A DNA stretch of 31,259 nucleotides from a virus: the IMG/VR virus record IMGVR_UViG_3300044846_004136, positions 1 to 31,259 of that record. One strand, 5' to 3'. Numbering within the stretch: position 1 is the first letter of the stretch; every line of letters starts with the position of its first letter. Of this stretch, positions 7,947 through 15,251 are shown one piece after another. The translations under genes were made by a program, and so were the position numbers. Below the pieces are notes generated by a model that did not search any database, was not told where the DNA came from, and was given only the letters and a program-made list of their open reading frames with translations.

Positions 7947-7978
7947 AAGCTCACCTTGGAAACAGGGTGGGCTTTTTT
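7947..7978 (+). terminator. Rho-independent terminator after major capsid gene
   Basis: AAGCTCACC (7947-7955) pairs with GGTGGGCTT (7966-7974), including one G-U pair, across a 10-base loop. A run of six T residues follows at 7973-7978. It would end or attenuate transcripts after the capsid gene, so downstream tail genes would be read through at a lower level or have their own promoter. Confidence 0.85.
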
Positions 7979-8099
7979 GTGCCTGTGCGCCTTGGCTAGC
8001 TTGGTTGGTATCAGGGTAGCACCCACCCCCGGCAAAGCCTGCCACAGCCAAGCCAGACCCCTAGGACAGCCTGCCCTGCTTGTCAGTCCCGGCAATAGT

Positions 8100-8429
8100 A
8101 TGGACAGCAACCTTGCAGCTATGTGGCTAGCTGACGCGCAGGCTATCTGCGCTGAGGCAGGGCAGACAGTCACCATCAATAGCGTAAGCTATGCAGCTAT
8201 GGCTAGTGACCCCACCCTTACCCCCAGCCTTGAGCAAGGGGGTCTAATGGATAAGATCACTACGCTAATCAAAGTGCCAGCTACCACAGCTGCCCTAGCT
8301 GCCAAGTCCCATATGCAACCCGGCAAGCGCCTGACCTTTGATGCGCGCCCCTACCGGGTCACAGCCTTCACTTACAAACCCGGCAGTGCTTGGCTGCAAA
8401 TGCAGTGTCAGGACGCTGACCAGCGCTAA
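8100..8429 (+). CDS. Head-tail joining protein (FII-like candidate)
   Basis: This 109-aa protein is the first gene after the capsid terminator, where lambda encodes its FI/FII joining proteins (FII is 117 aa). It begins with helical MDSNLAAMWLADAQAICAEAG and continues as a beta-rich domain that ends with RPYRVTAFTYKPGSAWLQMQC. Such a beta fold after a short helix fits the gpFII/gp17-type head-completion family, but I see no diagnostic motif. The frame is open further upstream to 7956, but those TTG/GTG starts lie inside the terminator hairpin and encode an implausible Pro/Ser segment. ATG 8100 is therefore preferred. It ends in a TAATG overlap with the next gene. Confidence 0.55.
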   Translation: MDSNLAAMWLADAQAICAEAGQTVTINSVSYAAMASDPTLTPSLEQGGLMDKITTLIKVPATTAALAAKSHMQPGKRLTFDARPYRVTAFTYKPGSAWLQMQCQDADQR

Positions 8430-9379
8430 TGGCTGATATAGTCATTAAGGTTAACAGGACTTTAGCTGCTACGCTGGTTAAGTCCTTTAATGACTTTGGC
8501 GCATACACCCGGCAGCTGACTGAAGACCTTGTGAAAGAGGAAGGCGCGCTGACCTGCCGTGAAGCTATCAACCACAGCCCCCCGCTTGATGGTGATGCCG
8601 GGGGCAAGGGTGATAAAAAGGTTGCTGAGCGCTGGGGTAATTGGGCTGTGGCTAATGACATTTTAACCATTGTGACTGAAGACAGCAAAAGCGCTGCCAC
8701 TGCTGTAAATGCCAAGTCTGGTGCTTTTGAAAAGTATGTTGCTTGGCGGCAGGGAAAGCCCCCCAAGTCTAGTGGTATCATAATGAAGCTGTGGCAGGAT
8801 CAGGATGTGCGGCGCTCATTTGCGCGCGCTAAAGTCCTGCTGCGTAAGTTTAACGGATCGCGCAACCATCAGGTGCTTAATGAGCCTAGCCTAGAAGCGC
8901 GGCACAATCGCATTAGGGGGCTGTATAAAGGACGCATCAGGAAGACCAGCAACGGCAAGCAGTTGATGGGTGCTAGTGAAAGCTACGCTTTTGCCCCGGT
9001 AAAAGTAATTAAGGACTATATCAAGAAACGGCAGAAGCGCGTTGGCTGGATGAAAGCTGGCTGGGTTGCTGCTATCCATAAGATTGGTAAACCTAAGATT
9101 AACGGAATGGACAAAGCCTTTGGCTTGCGGAAGCTGCCAACTTGGATCACGCGCCATAACGCAAACCACGGATTTGTAGGTCTGAACAAATACCAGACTA
9201 TGAGCAATAATGTGATGATGACTGTGCGTAATGATCTAGGGGACATTTTTGGCGTTGGCTACCTAGCCGGGACTAGGCGCTATGTTATGGGTGCGCGCGC
9301 TGGTAAGCTGCAGCGCAGGCTCAATCACTTTATGCGCATAGCCATTGAAAAGGCTAACAAAGCCCAGAAGCCTACCTAA
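8429..9379 (+). CDS. Neck/tail-completion protein, unassigned (Z position)
   Basis: This 316-aa, strongly basic protein starts in a TAATG overlap with its upstream neighbour and precedes the tail terminator-like gene, the place of lambda Z (192 aa). Features include an N-terminal helix with acidic EDLVKEEGAL, a region WGNWAVANDILTIV resembling tail-completion proteins, and then a Lys/Arg/Trp-rich half (DYIKKRQKRVGWMKAGWVAAI). The C-terminus (LQRRLNHFMRIAIEKANKA) is helical. It is longer than usual HK97 gp10/Z proteins. I infer a role in neck or tail completion from context and cannot assign a family. Confidence 0.5.
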   Translation: MADIVIKVNRTLAATLVKSFNDFGAYTRQLTEDLVKEEGALTCREAINHSPPLDGDAGGKGDKKVAERWGNWAVANDILTIVTEDSKSAATAVNAKSGAFEKYVAWRQGKPPKSSGIIMKLWQDQDVRRSFARAKVLLRKFNGSRNHQVLNEPSLEARHNRIRGLYKGRIRKTSNGKQLMGASESYAFAPVKVIKDYIKKRQKRVGWMKAGWVAAIHKIGKPKINGMDKAFGLRKLPTWITRHNANHGFVGLNKYQTMSNNVMMTVRNDLGDIFGVGYLAGTRRYVMGARAGKLQRRLNHFMRIAIEKANKAQKPT

Positions 9380-9384
9380 CCTTT

Positions 9385-9819
9385 ATGAGTATCAAAAGCC
9401 CCCTAAGCATTATTGAAGACGCGCTTGCCGCCAAGCTCACAGCTGAGACTTCCCTTGCTGCCTACCATATCAATAATGGTGAGACAGCTGAGGAGCTGCA
9501 GCTACCCAGCATTGTGGTTGCCTGTGAGTCTGCCAGCTACCCCACAGGGTTTGCCCAAGGTCTAGGAAACTATAACTGCCAAGTCAGCATTGGGGTCTTT
9601 ACCCAGATTGATGACACCCCCCGCGCTACCCACCGGGCTGCTGTTCAGGATGTGCTAGGCAGCTTGTCTGATCTGCCGGGGCTTAAGGCTGTGTTCACAG
9701 CTCAGGGTGATGCCAGCTGCTATGACATTACCCTGACCGGGCTGCAGGAAGGGCGCGGGGAAAGGTGCTTTGACAGCACCCTTACCTTTGAAGTCCTTAT
9801 TGTCCTGAGCGCTGTTTGA
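9385..9819 (+). CDS. Tail terminator-like protein (gpU-like)
   Basis: This 144-aa protein has an N-terminal helix (PLSIIEDALAAKLTAE), then alternating strands (PSIVVACESASY, NYNCQVSIGVFTQI). A helix (THRAAVQDVLGSL) and two final strands (CYDITLTGLQEGR, CFDSTLTFEVLIVLSAV) complete it. This alpha/beta order and length match lambda gpU/HK97 gp10-type tail terminators, which form a hexameric ring capping the tail tube. It precedes a small beta protein and the tape-measure region, as expected. The start follows CCTTTATG without a Shine-Dalgarno sequence. Confidence 0.65.
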   Translation: MSIKSPLSIIEDALAAKLTAETSLAAYHINNGETAEELQLPSIVVACESASYPTGFAQGLGNYNCQVSIGVFTQIDDTPRATHRAAVQDVLGSLSDLPGLKAVFTAQGDASCYDITLTGLQEGRGERCFDSTLTFEVLIVLSAV

Positions 9820-9866
9820 CTTGGGCTGCATTGGTAAACCTTCCTCACCCTTAACCCTATACCACA

Positions 9867-10211
9867 GTGGCAACTACGCAGAAGGGCACAGCCCATATTT
9901 ACGGCATCAATGGCACTATCACCGGGCTGACAATTCAAAGCTACTCTGTAGGCAAGTCCTTTGCTAACGCTGATGAAGTCACTAACGCTGCGGGTGTGGT
10001 GATTGGTGTGCGCTACTCTGATGAGCGCACCACCCTTTCTGCTGAAGGTCTAGTGCCTTCCAGCTACACAGCGAACATTGGTGACAACCTTACCTTCACA
10101 GGTAATGGCATTGCTTTCTCTGGGCATATTCAGTCCATTGAGGAGCGCGGTGAAGCCAAGGGCTATATGCGTATTAGCATCACAGCCATTGATTATGAAG
10201 GTATTTCCTAA
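9867..10211 (+). CDS. Tail tube-like protein (candidate major tail protein)
   Basis: This 114-aa beta-rich protein starts at GTG in the context ccacaGTGGCA. Strands such as GTAHIYGINGTITGLTIQSYSV, ERTTLSAEGLV and MRISITAIDY fit a tail-tube beta-sandwich. Its position between the tail terminator and the chaperone/tape-measure genes is the standard one for the tube protein. It is smaller than most tube proteins (lambda gpV is 246 aa), similar to a gpV N-domain alone. If it is not the tube, then one of the unassigned proteins at 12176 or 12897 would have to be. Confidence 0.5.
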   Translation: MATTQKGTAHIYGINGTITGLTIQSYSVGKSFANADEVTNAAGVVIGVRYSDERTTLSAEGLVPSSYTANIGDNLTFTGNGIAFSGHIQSIEERGEAKGYMRISITAIDYEGIS

Positions 10212-10260
10212 GCGCTGAGCTTAGCTTTGCTTTCACCAGAAGCGCTGGCAGCCTAAGGTT

Positions 10261-10845
10261 ATGGCTGACCAGCGCTTTCTTTCTGCCTTCCTTACGCCTG
10301 CCGTCACAGTAATCCTAGGCAAAAGGCTCAAGCCCTTCTGCCTCCGGCACAGGCTTTTCCTTGAAGGCATAGGGAGTCCCTTCCTGCAGGATCAGACTGA
10401 GCTGACAGCAGCTGACTTAATTGTGGCGCTGAAGGTCTGCGCTGATGAGCGCATTGACCAGCCCACCCTTGGGGACAAGTGGCTTAACCTTAAGCTCACA
10501 CTGTCAAAGCCTTTGCTGGCTAGGGGGTGTGCCGCGCTCATCAAACATATAGACCGGGCTGACTCATACCCAAAGTTTTGGGAAAGAAAGGACAGACGAT
10601 CAGGCGCGGCAAGCACAGTGCCTTGGGAGCTTTCAGTTGCCTGCAACCTGATGAGGAATGGGGTGAGCTATCAGGACGCTTTCAATATGCCTGAGGCAAA
10701 GGCTTTTTGGCTATCTGCTGCCTTCAGTATCCAGCAGGGAAGTAAGCTGGAGTTTATCAGCACTGATGATGAAGACCTGATTGCCCAGCTTACCCAGATT
10801 GACCAATCGGCAAAAGTAGAAGCCAACCCTAAACCCACCCCTTAA
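10261..10845 (+). CDS. Tail assembly chaperone-like protein
   Basis: This 194-aa, mostly helical protein lies directly upstream of the tape-measure gene, the usual place of tail assembly chaperones that coat the tape measure before tube growth. It contains an N-terminal FLTPAVTVILGKRLKPFCLRHRLFLEG segment, typical of proteins listing pre-assembly substrates for phage tails, and central helices including WELSVACNLMRNGVSYQDAFNMPEAKAFWLSAAF. I looked for the usual -1 slippery sequence near the 3' end and saw none. Only a single form seems to be made. Confidence 0.55.
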   Translation: MADQRFLSAFLTPAVTVILGKRLKPFCLRHRLFLEGIGSPFLQDQTELTAADLIVALKVCADERIDQPTLGDKWLNLKLTLSKPLLARGCAALIKHIDRADSYPKFWERKDRRSGAASTVPWELSVACNLMRNGVSYQDAFNMPEAKAFWLSAAFSIQQGSKLEFISTDDEDLIAQLTQIDQSAKVEANPKPTP

Positions 10846-10847
10846 CA

Positions 10848-12176
10848 ATGTCCCTAGGTCTAGAGTTTAACATCAGCGCTAAAGACCAAGCCAGCGCTGC
10901 CGTTGAAACAGTTAACAAGAAAATCAAGGACTTTGGTAAGGATGTGGCTAAGTCCTTCCTATCCTTTGCTGCTCCCTTGGCGCTTATGCAAACAGCTTTC
11001 GGCGCTATTGGCAGCTATATTGAGGACTACAATAAGCGTATGCAGGAAGCTGTGGATAATGGTGCTAAGCTTAAGGATGACGCAGCTGACCTAGGTGTTA
11101 GCGTAGAAGTATGGCAGCGCCTGAAGGGTGCAGCTGATGAGTCCGGGATAGCTGTAGGGAAAGTGGGCAAGCTTTACACTGAAGCTGTTAAGCTGATTGA
11201 CGCAGGAAAAGACCCCCTAAGTGATGCTGCTAAAGTCCTGCGTGACGCGCTTGGGTTTGCTGCTGAGGATGTGGCTAAAGGCAACCTTGATGCTATTGCC
11301 GTTATTGAGCGTATGGGCAAAGCGATCTCAGGCGCTTCTAGTGAAGCTGACGCTATGCAAATGGCTACTGCCTTGCTGGGTGAGACTTTGGCTAAGGAGC
11401 TGCTCCCGGCACTGCGTGAAGCTGCCAAGCTTAAGGAAGGCTTTGTAGACACTGAAGGGCTGACTGAAGAAGAAGCTGCTGTGCTGCGCGCGGCAAAGGC
11501 TGAGGAACGCAGAAAGAAAGCGCGTGAGGAGTTTAATGACGCTAAGAAAGCAGTGACCCAGCGCTTCCTAGAAACAGACCCAGAAGGCAGGGCTATGGTG
11601 GGTGAATATGCTGGGGCTTCTGGCTATGGTGGAGCTAGCACCGGGGCATTGGCTTCAAACGAAGCTATGCAGAAAAGGGTCAGTGAAATATTAAAGAAGC
11701 GCGCTGAGGATCAGAAGGCTGCTGACAAGGCTACTAATGAAGCTGCCGCCCAGCGTGTGCGTGATGCTGCCGCAGCTGCCAAAACTGAAAAGGATAAGAA
11801 GGACGCTGCTGCCAAGGAAAAGCCCAAGCAGGATGCCAAGGAAGCTGCTGACAAAGAGAAGGTAGACAAAGCTGCAAAGGACAAGGAAACCAAGGACAAG
11901 AAAGAGCTTGGTGACGCGCTTGACGCTAAAGAGAAGCTGGACGCTGAAAACGCCAAAGGCACAGGCAAGCTGACTGTATCCAGCTTGCGTGAGATCGGGG
12001 GCGGTCTAGCTGGTGAAAGCATTTTAAGTGGCTTGGACATTCAGCAGAAGCAGCTGGATATTTCACAATCAATCCTAATTGAGCTGCAGAAGCTTAACAT
12101 CAAGACCCTGCCTGAAGCCCCTACCTCTATTGACTTCACCAAGGGTGGTATCAATCAAACAACCTTTAACGCCTAA
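10848..12176 (+). CDS. Tape measure protein
   Basis: This 442-aa helical protein sets tail length. The N-terminus (LEFNISAKDQASAAVETVNKKIKDFGKDV) resembles tape measures of Gram-negative siphophages. A hydrophobic helix (about 35-55) follows, and then an extended coiled coil. Residues about 290-370 are a low-complexity Lys/Ala/Asp/Glu rod. At the usual 1.5 angstrom per residue it predicts a tail of about 65 nm, which is short. The ATG follows the previous stop by 2 bases, and the gene ends in a TAATG overlap with the next gene. Confidence 0.75.
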   Translation: MSLGLEFNISAKDQASAAVETVNKKIKDFGKDVAKSFLSFAAPLALMQTAFGAIGSYIEDYNKRMQEAVDNGAKLKDDAADLGVSVEVWQRLKGAADESGIAVGKVGKLYTEAVKLIDAGKDPLSDAAKVLRDALGFAAEDVAKGNLDAIAVIERMGKAISGASSEADAMQMATALLGETLAKELLPALREAAKLKEGFVDTEGLTEEEAAVLRAAKAEERRKKAREEFNDAKKAVTQRFLETDPEGRAMVGEYAGASGYGGASTGALASNEAMQKRVSEILKKRAEDQKAADKATNEAAAQRVRDAAAAAKTEKDKKDAAAKEKPKQDAKEAADKEKVDKAAKDKETKDKKELGDALDAKEKLDAENAKGTGKLTVSSLREIGGGLAGESILSGLDIQQKQLDISQSILIELQKLNIKTLPEAPTSIDFTKGGINQTTFNA

Positions 12177-12895
12177 TGACTAAACTAATTAAAAAAGGTG
12201 CTGGGGCTTCCGGCAATTCCTTGGAGCTTCAGCCTGATTGGACTATTGAGAATGATGGCTTTGGGCTGCTCACTTCCAAGCTGACCTTTAAATGTGATAA
12301 AGGTAGCGCTGGTGCGAAAGCCCCCAAGTCAGGTGACGCGCACCCGGAAGACGGCAGGCTTAAGTGTCACCGATCCAGCTACAGTATCAGCAGGGGTGGA
12401 TGGGCTGTGATAACCTCAGACTATGTGGGGATTTCCACAGGTGAGCGCACCACTATCCAGATTAAGGGTGATGTGGTTACCGGGACGCAGCCAATCCAAG
12501 TGCATAAGGATTTCCTTAAAGTGCTTAAGCCTTTGGGCTGGGACACAGCTACGCAGTCCTTTCCTGAGACTAAAGACCTTGCCGTTAAAAATGGGCTGGT
12601 GGGGGTTAAATCTTTCCTGATCGCTGACAGCTCAGTTAGCGCTTCCTTCTATGTAGCCAATAAGTCAGTGGTGCAGGATGGGGTCAATATGGTGGGTAAG
12701 ACCTTCCTGACTATGCCCGGTATGGAAGATGTGGTGCTGCCTAAGGGTAATGCAGGTATGACTGAGTTTCACGACAGATACGCTATGCTTACCGGGCTTA
12801 ACTATGAGAAGTATGCCCACCTATACAAAGTAAGCTTTACCATTAGGATTAGCCCCGGTGGTTACCATAACAAGGTCTATACCAAATCTAACTAA
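12176..12895 (+). CDS. Tail protein of unknown type, 239 aa
   Basis: The start is a TAATG overlap with the tape-measure stop, so the two are probably translationally coupled. The protein is beta-rich and contains two isolated cysteines (FKCDKG, LKCHRSSYSI) and a run of strands from about residue 60 to 100 (YSISRGGWAVITSDYVGI...). The C-terminus (HLYKVSFTIRISPGGYHNKV) also looks like strand pairs. A gene here normally encodes a minor or distal tail protein that starts tube assembly. I recognise no family. Confidence 0.5.
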   Translation: MTKLIKKGAGASGNSLELQPDWTIENDGFGLLTSKLTFKCDKGSAGAKAPKSGDAHPEDGRLKCHRSSYSISRGGWAVITSDYVGISTGERTTIQIKGDVVTGTQPIQVHKDFLKVLKPLGWDTATQSFPETKDLAVKNGLVGVKSFLIADSSVSASFYVANKSVVQDGVNMVGKTFLTMPGMEDVVLPKGNAGMTEFHDRYAMLTGLNYEKYAHLYKVSFTIRISPGGYHNKVYTKSN

Positions 12896-12896
12896 G

Positions 12897-13400
12897 ATGC
12901 TACAGCAAGGCGTTGGATACACATACACAAACAGCCCCGGTGGTGCGTCCTTGGTCATAGACCCTGTTGTTTTGTCTGCGCCTAACACCCCCTTCAGGGT
13001 GTATGAAGACAGCACAGCTGAAGGGCAGGCTATCCTGCGGGTCAGCGCTGGCACTTTTAATAACAGCTTCCCCACTGTTGCTGGTGTCATAATTGGTGAG
13101 CCTGCTGCTTACCTGCCTGCACCTTCAGGGGACAGCATTGTTTATCTTACGATCCCTGCCAGCCAAAGCACAGGCGCGCCTTTCCCTGCCGGGTCTGTCA
13201 GCGTGACCCTAGCTAGCGGCAGCACCATCCCCACCAATACGGCAAGCACAGCCTATGTTGGTCTGGCTAAGGTCAAGGTCACCCCTGTGCCTGAAAGCAC
13301 TGCCAAGGTCTACACCTTCAACCAGCTGGTCACAGGTAGCCTGTGGGGTGAGCGCTTTGAATGTGGTAGCCAGCTGGATTATTGGTTTAGCCAGATTTGA
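12897..13400 (+). CDS. Beta-rich tail protein of unknown type, 167 aa
   Basis: This starts at ATG 12897, one base after the previous stop. An upstream GTG at 12858 would overlap that gene by 38 bases and is less likely. The protein is Ser/Thr/Pro/Val-rich and shows repeated strand-turn segments (SIVYLTIPASQSTGAPFPAGSVSV, STAYVGLAKVKVTPV), like baseplate or fibre-adaptor domains. It ends WGERFECGSQLDYWFSQI. No catalytic motif or signal peptide is visible. Its operon position suggests a tail-tip component. Confidence 0.5.
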   Translation: MLQQGVGYTYTNSPGGASLVIDPVVLSAPNTPFRVYEDSTAEGQAILRVSAGTFNNSFPTVAGVIIGEPAAYLPAPSGDSIVYLTIPASQSTGAPFPAGSVSVTLASGSTIPTNTASTAYVGLAKVKVTPVPESTAKVYTFNQLVTGSLWGERFECGSQLDYWFSQI

Positions 13401-13401
13401 T

Positions 13402-15207
13402 ATGACTACGCGCATTAGCTTTGGTATTCCTCACCGGGTAGGCGCTTGCGCCTGTGAGATCGGGAAAGACCGGGAAGCTTCTGGGGTGGTGGAAATGACT
13501 GAGACTAGCACCAGCTGGGATAACTGCGTGGCAAATAAACCTAGGGATAATGGTAATGCTATCTACTCAATCAGCTACACTGACCCTACCCCCGGTGATG
13601 GTAAGAATGATGGTGTGAGCGCGCTGGCTGCTTCAATCAGCTGCTGGTCTACCTATGGTGCTGCCGTGTTTGGTGACCCTGAGCTGATCTATAAGACCAA
13701 GGGTGATGTGGCAGCTGGGGCTGGTGGGTCTTTCCCTAGCATCCAGATCACGCTGCGCCCACTTAAGACAGTCCTTAACTATGAGTATGCTGGAAACCTA
13801 AACACATCAGGGCAGGGTGAGGTAGGTTATGAGTCAGCTAATAGCGCGCTGGATTTAATCAGCGTTAATTATTGGGATGGTAAAGACCCAATCCCCATTA
13901 ACTTTGTCGAAGGCGCTTTAGACAGTGCAGCTATGTATAATGCCTACACTGACAATCAGTATGACTTTGAGTATTACATTTTTGATGTGATGCAGGGTGG
14001 TGCTATGGTCACGCTGGCTGAGACGCATTATTTCAAAAATGCAGACCGCCCCGGTGATGAGCCTACCCCTTGGCAACCTTTGACCGGGCTTGAGCTTGAC
14101 CCCACCTTTTACCCGCGCCTGCCATCAATGGATGCCTATGCCTTTGGCAGAAACGAAAGCTTTGATTATAGGTATAGGTTTCCAGCAAACTACCTGACAA
14201 AATACGGCACACTTAATATGCCCACAGGTTATCTAGTCACGCTGCCTGAAGTGCCGGAAATTAACATTGATGAAATACCACAAGGGCAGTGGACTTGGCA
14301 GACAATTAGCCAGCTTGATCCCAGCTTTCAGCCCCCACTTAACCCGGTATTTGAGCCTGATAATAGTGACATATTCTTTAGCGCTGACTATATCAGGGAA
14401 GGTGTAGCGCCTGTGATTAAGGGCTGGTATTGGGATGGCGGCACACCCCCTACCAATGGGCTTAAGGGTCTGTTCCAATCCACCAGCTTTAAGATGCTGA
14501 AGGAAGTGCGTAAGCGCTACCCTTTTAGCTTTGCAGTCAATCATACGCGCGCTGAGTCCTACAGGGTTGTTGATCATAAGGAAGGAAACCAAATGCTGTA
14601 TGAAGATAACGAGTCACCCGGCACAGGTTACTTGCGTAGAGAGCCTGCATTTTATTCCTATGATGTGACAAAGGAAAACACCTTTAAAGCTATTGCTTGG
14701 TGGCGTATGGAAGTAAACGCTGAGCTGTGTGGGTGGAATAGTAAGAAGACAGTCAGCGTAGATGCTGAGACGCAGCAGCAGACAACCACCATAGCTGGCG
14801 CGACCATCAAAGGTCATATCAAATTAGGGATCAAGGTATTGCAGCCTAGCTATTCTGAGCAGGGGCTTTACTCCAATGCTTTCACTAACCTAGGCTTCCC
14901 AATTTTCTGGGACAGGTTTTGCGGAATAGCCCCAAGCTTTGTCTATAGGTGTAAGGTGGACACTTACTTTGATGAGGACTTTATACAGCGCTATGAAGTG
15001 CTGGAGTATGACGGCGGCACTATCCCTTGGCAGGTGACCTTAGATAAGGATAACGCTAAGGGTCAGCCCATAAAGTTTCTGGATTTCCCCATTACTTCTG
15101 AAGCTGAGCTGCCGGGACAAAGCCCACCCGGAACAGGGGACACAGTGCCGGAAAACAGCCTAGTCTTCATTAAGGAGTTTGTGGTTACTGAAGTGATCCT
15201 GCCTTAA
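13402..15207 (+). CDS. Large tail-tip protein of unknown type, 601 aa
   Basis: It starts at ATG 13402, one base after the preceding TGA. The open frame extends upstream to 13255 but only inside the previous gene. The protein is rich in aromatic residues and Asp/Gly/Pro, with an early cysteine pair (GACACEIG) and many Tyr-rich strands (DNQYDFEYYIFDVMQGG). The repeated use of PLNPVF-, YPRLP- and EAELPGQSPPG-type loops suggests a multi-domain beta structure. Its place between small tail proteins and the fibre is where lambda encodes gpJ-type hub proteins. I see no clear homology to them. Confidence 0.55.
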   Translation: MTTRISFGIPHRVGACACEIGKDREASGVVEMTETSTSWDNCVANKPRDNGNAIYSISYTDPTPGDGKNDGVSALAASISCWSTYGAAVFGDPELIYKTKGDVAAGAGGSFPSIQITLRPLKTVLNYEYAGNLNTSGQGEVGYESANSALDLISVNYWDGKDPIPINFVEGALDSAAMYNAYTDNQYDFEYYIFDVMQGGAMVTLAETHYFKNADRPGDEPTPWQPLTGLELDPTFYPRLPSMDAYAFGRNESFDYRYRFPANYLTKYGTLNMPTGYLVTLPEVPEINIDEIPQGQWTWQTISQLDPSFQPPLNPVFEPDNSDIFFSADYIREGVAPVIKGWYWDGGTPPTNGLKGLFQSTSFKMLKEVRKRYPFSFAVNHTRAESYRVVDHKEGNQMLYEDNESPGTGYLRREPAFYSYDVTKENTFKAIAWWRMEVNAELCGWNSKKTVSVDAETQQQTTTIAGATIKGHIKLGIKVLQPSYSEQGLYSNAFTNLGFPIFWDRFCGIAPSFVYRCKVDTYFDEDFIQRYEVLEYDGGTIPWQVTLDKDNAKGQPIKFLDFPITSEAELPGQSPPGTGDTVPENSLVFIKEFVVTEVILP

Positions 15208-15251
15208 GCCTTTTGACCTTCCAGCAACATTGAAACCTAAGCCCTGCTAAT

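Noticed and set aside
7956-8099. Upstream extension of the gene at 8100
   Set aside because: It starts with TTG inside the terminator hairpin and would encode an implausible Pro/Ser-rich segment; ATG 8100 gives a family-sized product.
10212-10260. Possible hairpin or terminator between the tube-like and chaperone-like genes
   Set aside because: Only AGCGCT self-palindromes are present, with no stable stem and T-run.
10261-12176. Programmed -1 frameshift in the tail assembly chaperone region
   Set aside because: I saw no slippery heptamer near the 3' end of the 10261-10845 gene and no long overlapping frame; the next gene starts 2 bases after the stop.
13255-13401. Upstream extension of the 601-aa tail protein
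   Set aside because: The extension is entirely inside the previous gene, and ATG 13402 sits one base after that gene's stop.
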